Assembly: GCF_001431315.2 (NCBI RefSeq)
Contig: NZ_LKHV02000001.1
Coordinates: 1,240,001-1,304,000, forward strand
Length of the DNA stretch: 64,000 nt
From: Candidatus Berkiella cookevillensis
GTDB lineage: Bacteria > Pseudomonadota > Gammaproteobacteria > Berkiellales > Berkiellaceae
Direction of reading: 5' to 3'
Part shown: piece after piece, positions 9,148 to 19,200 of the stretch
How positions within the stretch are numbered: position 1 is the stretch's first letter
How the letters are laid out: each line of letters begins with the position of its first letter
Notes under the pieces: model-generated
Databases searched by the model: none
Told to the model about the DNA's origin: nothing
What the model saw: only the letters and a program-made list of their open reading frames with translations
Program-made: the position numbers and the translations under genes

Positions 9148-9492
9148 ATGGCACAAGATTTTATCAAAAACTTTAAATCGGTTGCGAAACTTTTAAAGTG
9201 TAATTTTACCTTGCGCGATCAGCCAATATCGGTTGATCAGGTTTTTGCAGATACGGGGCTTTTGCCTTCCATCATGAGAAGAGCTGATCAATTAAGCTCT
9301 TTTTGTTTGGGATATGGTTTAGGGGTGAGTTTTGAAGAGACACAAGGCACGATGCTGGGCGTAAAAGTTAAATTTGACGAAGTTACCCCAAATTCTTTGA
9401 GGTTACTATGTGCAACAGACGTGTTGATTGAGCTTATTCAATCAGCGCCTTCAAGAGATATTACGCCATTAGATGATTTAATGTACGACTAA
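9148..9492 (+). CDS. icmS: IcmS, acidic adaptor (chaperone) of the Dot/Icm system
   Basis: This 114-residue protein equals Legionella IcmS (114) in length and has its hallmarks: a CNFTLRDQPISVDQVFADTGLLP-type N-terminal half and the acidic C-terminal TPLDDLMYD. IcmS pairs with IcmW to form an adaptor that binds effectors and the C-terminal tail of DotL. An AAGGTAA ribosome site lies 5 bases before the ATG. It is the first gene of icmS-dotM-dotL, 19 bp from dotM. In Legionella icmS sits beside icmT instead, so this arrangement gathers three coupling-complex genes in one operon. IcmW is encoded about 20 kb downstream. Confidence 0.95.
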   Translation: MAQDFIKNFKSVAKLLKCNFTLRDQPISVDQVFADTGLLPSIMRRADQLSSFCLGYGLGVSFEETQGTMLGVKVKFDEVTPNSLRLLCATDVLIELIQSAPSRDITPLDDLMYD

Positions 9493-9511
9493 ATAGCGAG
9501 CTGGTGAAAAT

Positions 9512-10681
9512 ATGGGTGGACAACAAGGTGCAGGTGGTGGTGAAGATAAGAACTCCTACGGGCTGCTTTGGGCAATTGCTGGTATTTTTGTGGTGGGCGC
9601 TATTGTTTGGCATTTTTATGGTACTCAGCTCAAAATTGGCTATATGAAGGTCAAGTACTGGGAATTATCAGCCGTTTCTTTTTTTGTTGATGATGATGAG
9701 GTAGATGCTTGGCGGGATGGCGTTAAGCAAGCCTTTGAAGAAAAAACTGTAAAAAGAGCCACTATGTATGAGGCCAGTCAGGTTGCAAGACTTTCTGGTG
9801 AGTATCTGCGCTATCCGATCAGTATCATACTAGGCTTTTTGGCTTGGTTTTTATTCAGAGGGCATGCAACGATGCGTTTTAATAAGCAGTATGATATGCA
9901 TTCCTTAGCACGGCAAGAGAAAGTGAATTGGCCACAAATTTCGCCTGTGGTGGAGCTTGACCTCATAAAAGAAGATATTAACGAGGGTGCTTGGGCAATG
10001 GCCATGAATCCAATGCAGTTTGCGAAGCATTATAAGCTCTTAAAAATTGAGATCGTTGCCAATAAAAGAGCTTCCTGGAAATCAGAAGGTGAGATACAAG
10101 CAACAGTTATCAAAGAAAAAGCCACCCAAGTTTTCTCCTCTCAAATGGGACCTCTTTGGACGGGCGTTAATGCCTTGGCACCTCATACAAAAGCGATTTA
10201 CGCTGCTTTGCTATTAAGGGCAGAGCATAAAGCGGATGAGGCAAGAGAGTTTTTAGGCGGTTTGTCTCGTTCTGCCGCAAAAGGAACCATCGATTATTCC
10301 CAAGTGGATGAAATTATTAAAAAGCATGAAAAATGCAAAGCAGCTTTAAAATGTCAGCAACTACATGCCTATGTGCTCACAATTATGGCATCTATGCTGG
10401 TGATAGCAAGATCGGATGGCGTATTGGCGAGTTGTGACTTTCTATGGCTCAAACCGCTTGATAGAAAATTATGGTTTTTGCTTAACTGTGTAGGGCGACA
10501 GGTTGCCGTTTCAGAAGTGGGCGGGCCTTTTGCGCATTGGCTTGCTGAAAAACATATGGGAAGGCCGTTGAGTGTGCCCATGGTAGAGCAGGCAACCGCT
10601 GCTTTAGAGAAAGCAATTGAAGGAATGGTATACATTCCAGAAGAAAATGAAGAGTTAGCAAAACCACAACAGGCAAATTAA
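9512..10681 (+). CDS. dotM: DotM/IcmP, coupling-complex membrane protein
   Basis: DotM (389 residues here, 376 in Legionella) is an inner-membrane partner of the coupling protein DotL. Membrane spans are visible near residues 15-35 and 95-115. The cytoplasmic domain (about 130-389) is the part that in Legionella displays a basic surface binding acidic Glu-rich signals of some effectors. Family stretches include GPLWTGVNALAPHTKAIYAA and LWFLLNCVGRQVAVSEVGG. The start ATG at 9512 follows icmS by 19 bp. dotL begins 29 bp after the stop with a GGGGATAGG ribosome site. Confidence 0.95.
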   Translation: MGGQQGAGGGEDKNSYGLLWAIAGIFVVGAIVWHFYGTQLKIGYMKVKYWELSAVSFFVDDDEVDAWRDGVKQAFEEKTVKRATMYEASQVARLSGEYLRYPISIILGFLAWFLFRGHATMRFNKQYDMHSLARQEKVNWPQISPVVELDLIKEDINEGAWAMAMNPMQFAKHYKLLKIEIVANKRASWKSEGEIQATVIKEKATQVFSSQMGPLWTGVNALAPHTKAIYAALLLRAEHKADEAREFLGGLSRSAAKGTIDYSQVDEIIKKHEKCKAALKCQQLHAYVLTIMASMLVIARSDGVLASCDFLWLKPLDRKLWFLLNCVGRQVAVSEVGGPFAHWLAEKHMGRPLSVPMVEQATAALEKAIEGMVYIPEENEELAKPQQAN

Positions 10682-10710
10682 AGCCCAAATCATTATTATA
10701 GGGGATAGGC

Positions 10711-13071
10711 ATGTCAGAGTTTCGTGGTTTAGATTCGAAGCATGAACATGGCGCCAGTGAGATGGCGCGAGACACGCGACCGCTTGGTCAGCGTGCGGCA
10801 GAGTTCTTTGGCAATCCACTTTATGCAAGCTGTATCATTGGTTCTTGTATTGCCACCATCATTATGTTTCCAGAATGTGCAGATATTGTCGGCTTATTTG
10901 CACTTGGAGAGTTTTTATTTTCATACACACGTAAGGTGAGTTTGCCTTGCAAAATGCCACAAACTTCCCAATTAGATGATTATAACGACTGTATTCCTGG
11001 TACGAGCAAGCCTAGAAAAGCACGTGGTATTACATTCTTGGGAAATGAAAAAGGCTCCATGAATGAGTTGTGGTTTACCAATGATGATATGAGAACCCAC
11101 GTTCTTATTTTTGGTTCAACCGGTTCTGGTAAAACAGAAGCCTTGGTTTCAATTGCCTTTAACTCTTTGGCGCAGGGTAGCGGTTTTATCTATATCGATG
11201 GTAAAGGTGATAACTCCCTGTATGCCAAAGTATTTGGCATGGTTAGGAAAATGGGGCGTGATGATGATTTATTATTAATCAATTTCATGACTGGTGCCAG
11301 AGACGTTATTGGCGCCCAAAAGAGTCGCTTATCTAATACGATGAACCCCTTTGCAAACGGCTCTTCCAGTATGTTAACGCAGCTGGTTGTAAGTTTGATG
11401 GATTCAGGCGGTGGCGGCGGCGATGGTGATATGTGGAAAGGTCGCGCAATCTCTTTCGTAGAAGCGCTTATGAAAATATTGGTTGGTATGCGTGATGAAG
11501 GGCATATCTTACTGGATGCAAACTTAATTCGTAATTATTTCTTATTAGAAAAATTAGAAATGATCGTTGTTGATAGACGTTTCCCTTTAAATGAAAAAGA
11601 TTCCGTCCCCTTAGATGGCATGAATCCAGCTTATTTAGATCCAATCGATAACTACATTTATAACTTACCAGGTTACAATAAAGCCAAGAAAGGTAATCAA
11701 GCGGGTGAAGTTCGTGAACAGCATGGTTTTATCACTATGCAGTTGGGTCGTACCTTCAGCTCACTTGCAGATACTTATTCGCATATCGTGCGTACCAATT
11801 TGGCGGAAGTGGATTTAAAAGACGTTGTATTAAATCGTCGAATTTTAGTTGTACTGTTACCTGCTTTAGAAAAATCACCTGAAGAATTATCAAATTTAGG
11901 AAAAATTATCATTGCTTCTTTAAAAGCAATGATGGCAGCAGGCTTGGGTGATGAGGTTGAAGGTAGTTATAGAGATGTGATTTTACGTAAACCAACCACC
12001 TCTCCGTCACCTTATGTTTGTATCATGGATGAGTATGGTTATTATGCCGTACCTGGTTTTGCGGTGGTGCCAGCACAAGCTCGTTCTCTAGGGTTCTCTG
12101 CTATTTTTGCTGGACAAGATTTACCTGCCTTCCAAAAGGCATCTAAAGAAGAAGCGGCATCTATTGGTGCGAATACAAACATTAAGATTTGTATGAAAAT
12201 GGAAGATCCAGGTGAAACATGGGAATTCTTTAATAAAACAGCTGGTGAAACTTATGCTACCAGTGTGAGTGGCTTCCAGATTAATTCAGGTAGTATGACC
12301 AACAACTATCTTGACTCTAAAAATGCGAATATTGAGAAACGTTCACGTATTGATTTATTAGATTTAAGAGATCAACGTGAAGGGGATGCGCACATCTTCT
12401 TCCGTTCTAAAATTATTCGCGCCAGAATGTTTTATGCAAATCCACCACCTGCACAAAAAATGCAGGTCAACCAATACCTTTGTATTGAAAAACCCGCAGA
12501 TGCGGATATGGTTAATTTAGACAAACGTATTCGTCGTTTTTCTCAAGTTTTCAATGCACCGCAATTTGTCATGGATCCACCTGCACCGAATGATGATATT
12601 AATACCATTGCACAAGCAATGCAGTCATATGAGCATTTGAAGCCTTTTGAACGTGGTATTGCTGCTGTCATTGCAATCTTAGAAAAAGAGGTTGAGAAGC
12701 AACGCCATGTTCGCGAAGAAATGGAGCAAGAACAGTCACAAGAATTTGCAAATGAAGTCCATGCCTTCACCCCTGTTTATGTACCAGATTTTGCGGTAGA
12801 CATTGTGGGTGAAGAAGACATGAAACGCTTCTCCAATCCTTTATTGTTAAGGGGGCGTACACGTGAAGCACTTATGCATATTGAGCGATTAGCGGGTAAG
12901 ACAGAGAGCGAAGCCAAAGAAACGGCTGAAAATCTTATTAACGATATTATTAAAGCAACTTATTATCCACCAAAGAATGTTTTATCGCATGATCCAGAAG
13001 GTGCTTTGGATATTTTAGAGCAATTATATGATTTGTTCTCAAAATATGCAGGAACAGGGACGGGTGAATAG
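10711..13071 (+). CDS. dotL: DotL/IcmO, type IV coupling ATPase
   Basis: DotL is the VirD4-like coupling protein that receives effectors and feeds them to the channel. The 786 residues (783 in Legionella) show two N-terminal membrane spans (about 36-55 and 58-73). Walker A is GSTGSGKT at 135-142 and Walker B is YVCIMDEYG at 435-443, with the conserved EEAASIGANTN sensor region after it. The C-terminal third (about 590-786) is the variable tail that binds IcmS-IcmW, LvgA and DotN in Legionella. Its Glu/Gln-rich helix around 650-680 is intact. All catalytic motifs are present. It is the last gene of icmS-dotM-dotL. A hairpin follows at 13079. Confidence 0.97.
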   Translation: MSEFRGLDSKHEHGASEMARDTRPLGQRAAEFFGNPLYASCIIGSCIATIIMFPECADIVGLFALGEFLFSYTRKVSLPCKMPQTSQLDDYNDCIPGTSKPRKARGITFLGNEKGSMNELWFTNDDMRTHVLIFGSTGSGKTEALVSIAFNSLAQGSGFIYIDGKGDNSLYAKVFGMVRKMGRDDDLLLINFMTGARDVIGAQKSRLSNTMNPFANGSSSMLTQLVVSLMDSGGGGGDGDMWKGRAISFVEALMKILVGMRDEGHILLDANLIRNYFLLEKLEMIVVDRRFPLNEKDSVPLDGMNPAYLDPIDNYIYNLPGYNKAKKGNQAGEVREQHGFITMQLGRTFSSLADTYSHIVRTNLAEVDLKDVVLNRRILVVLLPALEKSPEELSNLGKIIIASLKAMMAAGLGDEVEGSYRDVILRKPTTSPSPYVCIMDEYGYYAVPGFAVVPAQARSLGFSAIFAGQDLPAFQKASKEEAASIGANTNIKICMKMEDPGETWEFFNKTAGETYATSVSGFQINSGSMTNNYLDSKNANIEKRSRIDLLDLRDQREGDAHIFFRSKIIRARMFYANPPPAQKMQVNQYLCIEKPADADMVNLDKRIRRFSQVFNAPQFVMDPPAPNDDINTIAQAMQSYEHLKPFERGIAAVIAILEKEVEKQRHVREEMEQEQSQEFANEVHAFTPVYVPDFAVDIVGEEDMKRFSNPLLLRGRTREALMHIERLAGKTESEAKETAENLINDIIKATYYPPKNVLSHDPEGALDILEQLYDLFSKYAGTGTGE

Positions 13072-13078
13072 TAAATGG

Positions 13079-13108
13079 AACCTCTTCTTTTTCATGAGAG
13101 AAGAGGTT
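13079..13108 (+). terminator. Hairpin after dotL, possible weak terminator
   Basis: A perfect 10-bp stem (AACCTCTTCT paired with AGAAGAGGTT) with a 10-base loop starts 8 bp after the dotL stop codon. There is no T run directly after it, so it may act as an mRNA-stabilising or partial-termination element rather than a strong terminator. It separates dotL from the giant gene at 13215. Confidence 0.45.
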
Positions 13109-13214
13109 GCTGCAAATTAGAATAAAAAGAAAAAATTTTGCATAAAAATTGGGTTAGAAAAATGACAATTTATTAAAAATTATTTGCTGAAGCTATTTCA
13201 GAATCGAGGCCAAT

Positions 13215-16200
13215 ATGTCATCAAAAGGTCCAAAACAATCAACATCCGTAAGTTTCTCTTCTGTAAGTGCTCTAGATGTTGCGGCAGATATTTATGTCAA
13301 TGCTGCCAGTGTGAATCCAATGTCGATAAACAGTTGGGGTGGTTTTGCAGGCGTCGTTCGAAGTAATTTAACAGATCCGGATTCTAAAAAAGCACTTGAA
13401 GATGATTGGTCAAAACGCGGTACATTTATTCCTGTTGGTACCGCAGATTTTGTAAAAGACACTAAAGGTGATCCTGCTAATTTAAATTGGAAAGATGGTA
13501 AACAAGGACTTTTGATGCATGCTGGCGCACCTGATTCAGGGACAGACGCACAAAGAGAAGAAAAGCTTACCGCAGCTTACTTAGATGTATTGAACAAAGC
13601 GCATGAACAACAAAAAGCATCTGGAAAATCCCCTCTGACTGTATCTTGCCCACCTTTGGGTATTGGTATTTATGGTAATAAACCTGAATTATCAGCAAAA
13701 GCAGCCTTTAAAGCGCAAGCTCAATTCAGTGCGCAAAATCCTGATGCTGAAATTAATTTAAATTTTGGTATTTTTGATAGCGGCAATGATAAAAAATTTG
13801 AAGCAGCCTATAAAAAATATGCAGCCGATTCTCAGAGTTTAACTCAGAGTAGTGTCTCAGCATCTCAAACTGAGCCTAAGGCAGAACCCAAATCAGAACA
13901 GCCCAAGAAAGAAGGATCTACAACAGCGCCAATAGAGCCTAAAGAAGAATCCAAAGAAAAATCTAAAGCAGAGTCCACAACAGAGCCTAAAGAAGAATCT
14001 AAGGCAGAATCCAAAGTAGCCGCCCCTAAAGGCGGTGGCGACAAGAAACCTGAATTAAAAGCCAAAAAAGATATTAAGCATTTTTCAAAGTTAGGCAAAT
14101 GGGCAGAGAAGATCCACAATAAATTTTACGACCCCGAAGAGACCGACGAAGGGAAATTGCTAGCACAAGTCATTATGAATTTGATTGCAGCGATTTTAGC
14201 GATATTAGACTTATTGGCAGGCTTGTTTAAATTAGGGGGTATGGGTATAGGCAAAGGGGTAGATGCCTTCCAAGCGTGGAATAAAGAGCGCAAAGAACAT
14301 GAAGAAGCAATGAAAGTAAGTTTGGGTCAATTAAAGGAAATGAAGCCCAAATTTGAGGAAAAGGTTAAGGATTTAGAAGGAAAGATAGCGAAAGCAGAAG
14401 CAGAGAAAGAGAAATTAAAGGGAGAAAGAGAAAAATTAGATCCCACAAAAGATAAAGACAAAATAGCCAAAATAGATGAAAAAATCGCCAAGCTTGATGA
14501 AAAACTTGATGGTAAAAAATTAAGCCAAGCAGAGATAGATAAGCTTGGAGAGCAGAAAAAATACGCAGAAGGTGTATTATCTGGTTTGCAAGCAGAAAGA
14601 GCCAAGGTTGAAGGCTCTGATTTATCAGATAAAGATAAAAAATCACAATTGAAAGAATTAGATAAAAATATATCTGCTTTAAAATCAGATATTGGAGACA
14701 TGACAAGACAATTAGATAGTGGCGGTACTGTTGGATTGCGTGAACAGTTGACTAAAGCACAAGACAATGTGAAAGACATCGACAATGCAGTCAAATTCAG
14801 CGAAGCCTTCCAAGCAAAAATGACAGCCAAACAACCAGAAATAGAAAAATTGCAAGGAGAAATGAGTGAACTGAGCCAGCAAGCAACGACTGCACAAGAG
14901 AAGAGAATGGAAGCAGAAAAAGGCCTGGTAAATATACAAGCAGAGAAGGAAGCAGAAATACAGAAAGTTGCACCACCTGAATTATCAAAAATACAAGAAG
15001 ATATGAAGGCTATTGATGCGAAGCTAGATAAGCTTACCGGAGAGAGTGGTGGAAAATTAAATACAGAACAACAGTCAGAAATGAAAGGATTAGTAAAGCA
15101 ATATGAAGCGCTGAGTGAACGAGAAGCAGGAATACTGAAAGACCTAGAAGCAAACAATCCCAATATTGCGTTGTTAAGCTCAATGGAGCGTTCACAACAA
15201 GCAGATATCGATCGTTATAAAGGCTTAGAAGAGCAAGCTAATCGTGGACTCGAAGAAAATCAAAAAGCCCAGCAAGCGATAGCAAGAGAGGCAACAGAAG
15301 AGGGAAGTAAGGCCATTAAAGGTGAGACATCAACCCCCACAACACCAGAACCCACCTCAGATAAACCAGAGCTTAAAGCTACGAATCCAAACGATGAAGT
15401 AACAACAACAGCGCCTACAGATCCTGTTATTGCTCAAGAAACAGGTGGTAAAGCACCTGGCAATAAAGAAGAGGAAGGGCCTTCTGTGCTTGAACAGCAA
15501 ACCGCTTTGGGGCACCTTGTTGAAGAAGTTGCGAAGAAGAAGGGGAAGGATTTAGATGAAGCTGATCAGGAGATAGAAAAAGGTGTTCCCAAAGATCAGG
15601 ATGGTCAGACCCCACTACGAAAAGCCATTACAGATGGCGATTTTAGCGGTGCAGAAGAGCAGGTAAGATCGGGGGCACCCATTGGTTCTCCAGAAAAAGG
15701 CGCATTGGAATTTGCGCTTGAGAGTAATACGCCCGTTACCAAAGCCTTCTCATCCATGGATATCAACAAGGGGGTTGATCCCGCTCAAATTACAACCATG
15801 AAAGAGTTTGGGGTTGTATTGGGCATTAAGGCAACCAGTGAAGATGGTAAAACATCTCAGTTTGCACATATTGGACCGACTTATCAGATGATGTCTAATT
15901 CTGTCAGTGGCTATGCCAAGGGCTTAGATGCAGAGCACCCTCAAAAACAAAATTTTAGCAAGATTGGCGAGGCATTTGAATTCTCTAATGAGCAAGCCAA
16001 ATTTAAGTTGAGTGAAGCGACCAATTTAAGTAAAGGTTCCGAAGCGATTGCTAAAAGAGCACAGTCCGGTGAAATTACCTCCATTCCTACCAGTTGTAAT
16101 GGCCACTCAATGGGCTTAACCATTATCCCAGATGGCCAAGGTGGTGGTTATATGGCCTTTACGAATCGTGGTTTGCATGCCGATAGTAAAGGAACCGATA

Positions 16201-19200
16201 TTTATCGTATTTCTGATTTAAGCAAAATTGATAAAGATTTTGTGAAAAGCATGATGGATGGCCACAACAGTGGCACTTCGCATGAAGCCATCATGACAAA
16301 AATAAAATCGGTCGCAGATCCTAAAGAACCTGTACAGCATATCAAACAATCAGCTCAAAAAAATGATAATTGTACTGTTGCGAATCCACGTGCAAATATA
16401 GAAGGTATTTTATTATGCCAAAAGGCAATTGCAGAGGGTAAAAAAGTTGAAGACATGGATCCCAAGGCAGCTCAAAAAGAGTATAAAGCCTTTACTCAAC
16501 AAATGCGGGCGGCAAAAATAGACGATCTTGCTCAACGTATTCGAAGCGAACCTGGCAATAAAGATTTGAAGACATTAGCCACTAAATATATCGAGCAACA
16601 TCCAGCGGAGAAAAATAAAGAATTTAGAGCAACTTTACAATCAGCGCTTGATGGTAAGCCTGATCCTAAATTAGAGGAAAGACAAGCTGAGAGAGCTACC
16701 GCTGCCAGTCAAAATCCAGAATCAAGCAAAAAAGACGATAAAAAAGCAGCCGCTCCTAAAGGCGGTGGCGACAAGAAGCCTGAATTAAAAGCCAAAAAAG
16801 ATATCAAGCATTTTTCAAAATTGGGTAAATGGGCGGAAAAGATCCATAATAAATTTTACGACCCCGAAGAGACCGACGAAGGGAAATTGCTAGCGCAAGT
16901 GATCATGAATTTGATTGCAGCGATTTTAGCGATATTAGATTTATTAGCAGGCTTGTTTAAATTAGGGGGTATGGGTATAGGCAAAGGGGTAGATGCCTTC
17001 CAAGCGTGGAATAAAGAGCGTAAAGAACATGAAGAAGCAATGAAAGTAAGTTTGGGTCAATTAAAGGAAATGAAGCCCAAATTTGAAGAAAAAGTAAAGG
17101 ATTTAGAAGGCAAAATAGCAAAAGCAGAAGCAGAGAGAGAGAAGCTAAAGGGAGAAAAGGAAAAATTACAAGGAGAAAAAGATAAACTCGACCCAGAAAA
17201 AGACAAAGATAAAATACAAAAGCTAGATGATAAGATGGCGAAAATAGATGGAAAAATCGCCAAACTTGATGAAAAACTAGATGGTAAGAAGTTAGATGAA
17301 AAAGGCAAAGAAGCTCTGCTTAAAGAAAGAGGGTTGAATCAAAATGAGATTGAAAATCTAAGCAAGATGCGTGATAAGCTTGCTGAAAAAATGGAAGCTG
17401 ATCCTAAAGAAAATACCAAAGAAAATAAAGCACAACTTAAGGAAATGGAGCAGGGCATAGCTGACTTAAAGGCGAAAAATAAAGACATAGATAAGACGAT
17501 TGAAAATGGTGGCACGCTTGGCTTGCGAGATGAGTTGACCAAAGCGCAAGATAATGTAAGAGACATTGACAATGCAGTCAAATTCAGCGAAGCCTTCCAA
17601 GCAAAAATGACAGCCAAACAGCCAGAAATAGAAAAACTGCAAGGAGAAATGAGTGAGCTGAGCCAGCAAGCAACAGCTGCGCAAGAAAAAAGAGCAGAAG
17701 CTGAGACAGGGTTGATGAACATTCAGTCAGAAAAAGAGGCTGCAGAGGGTAGAAAAGAGGAATTTGATAGCCAAGCGCAAAAAGCTGAAGCAGGACTTAC
17801 AAAAATTCAAGATGAAATGAAAGCGCTTGATCAGAAGATAGAACAAATTAAGCCTGATGAAAATGGTAAAATAAGTGAAGTTGATCAAAAGGAATTAACG
17901 GGTCTACAGAATCAGAAAAGTATGTTGAAGGAGATGGAAGCGCATCAACAAAGTGATATTGAACGTTATAAGGGACTGAGTCAACAAGCAGATCAAGAGA
18001 TAGCCGGTTTATCTGAAATGGAGCGTTCACAACAAGCAGATATCGATCGTTATAAAGGCTTAGAAGAACAAGCTAATCGTGGGCTCGAAGAAAATCAAAA
18101 AGCCCAGCAAGCGATAGCAAGAGAGGCAACAGAAGAGGGAAGTAAGGCCATTAAAGGTGAGACATCAACCCCTACAACACCAGAACCCACCTCAGATAAG
18201 CCAGAGCTTAAAGCTACGAATCCAAACGATGAAGTAACAACAACAGCGCCCACAGATCCTATTATTGCTCAAGAAACAGGTGGCAAAGCGCCTGGCAATA
18301 AAGAGGAAGAAGAGCCACCTGTTAAGCCTAAAGATCCGGAAGAAGGTGAAAAAGAAAAAGAGGCTGAAAAAGAAGCAGCAGTAACGCATCCTAAAGCAAC
18401 CGATCAAGAAAGTGAAAAATCTGAAAAAGAAGCTGAAGAGAAGAAGGAAGAGAAAAAAGAGGAAAAATCTGAAGAGAAAAAAGAAACTAAGAAAGAAGAT
18501 AAAGCGGAAGAAAAACAAGCCGTCGCAGGGAAAGGAGATGATAAAAAGCCAGAGTTGAGTGCCAAGAAAGAGGTTAATCATTTTTCAGTATTGGGCAAAA
18601 AAGCTGAAAAAATGATGATGACACCAGATGATTATGGTGACGATGAAGGTAAGATGATGGCTGCTGTCATTGTAAATTCAATTGCCGCTATTTTAGCCAT
18701 TTTAGATTTATTTGCTGGCCTTGGTATGGCAATGGGTAAGGGTATCGAAAAAGGCATCGATTTTATACAAGGCTTGAGAGATGGCGTTGATGAAGTTAAA
18801 AGTGGTATAGAGCTTGCCAAAGACAAAAAAGCAGACTTATCAGAAAAAATCGAAGGTTTAGAGAAGGAAATTGGTGATCTCAAAGAGAAGAAAGATGCTT
18901 TAGAGAAGGAAAAATCCGAATTAGAAGGACAAAAAGAAAAATTAGATGCTGAAAAATCGGAATTAGAAGGCAAAATAAAGGACTTAAAAGAGCAATCAGG
19001 TGGTGTGCCAAATGAAGAACAGCAAAAACAATTAGATGAGCTGCAATCTAAGTTGGATGCTAACACGAAAGCCTTAGATGAAGTAGATAGCAAATTAGAA
19101 GCTGTTAACAAAGACTTAGAGAGTGTGAATAAAGACATTGAAGCAAAAGAAGGACAGGTTGCTGAGATGCAGGGGCAAGTGAAAGAAATTGATGACACTA

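Noticed and set aside
14327..15163. Long minus-strand open frame of 278 codons rich in Ser, Phe and Leu inside the giant gene
   Set aside because: It is the mirror of the Lys/Glu-rich coiled coil on the plus strand, which leaves few stop codons on the opposite strand. The matching frame in the second module copy is broken differently.
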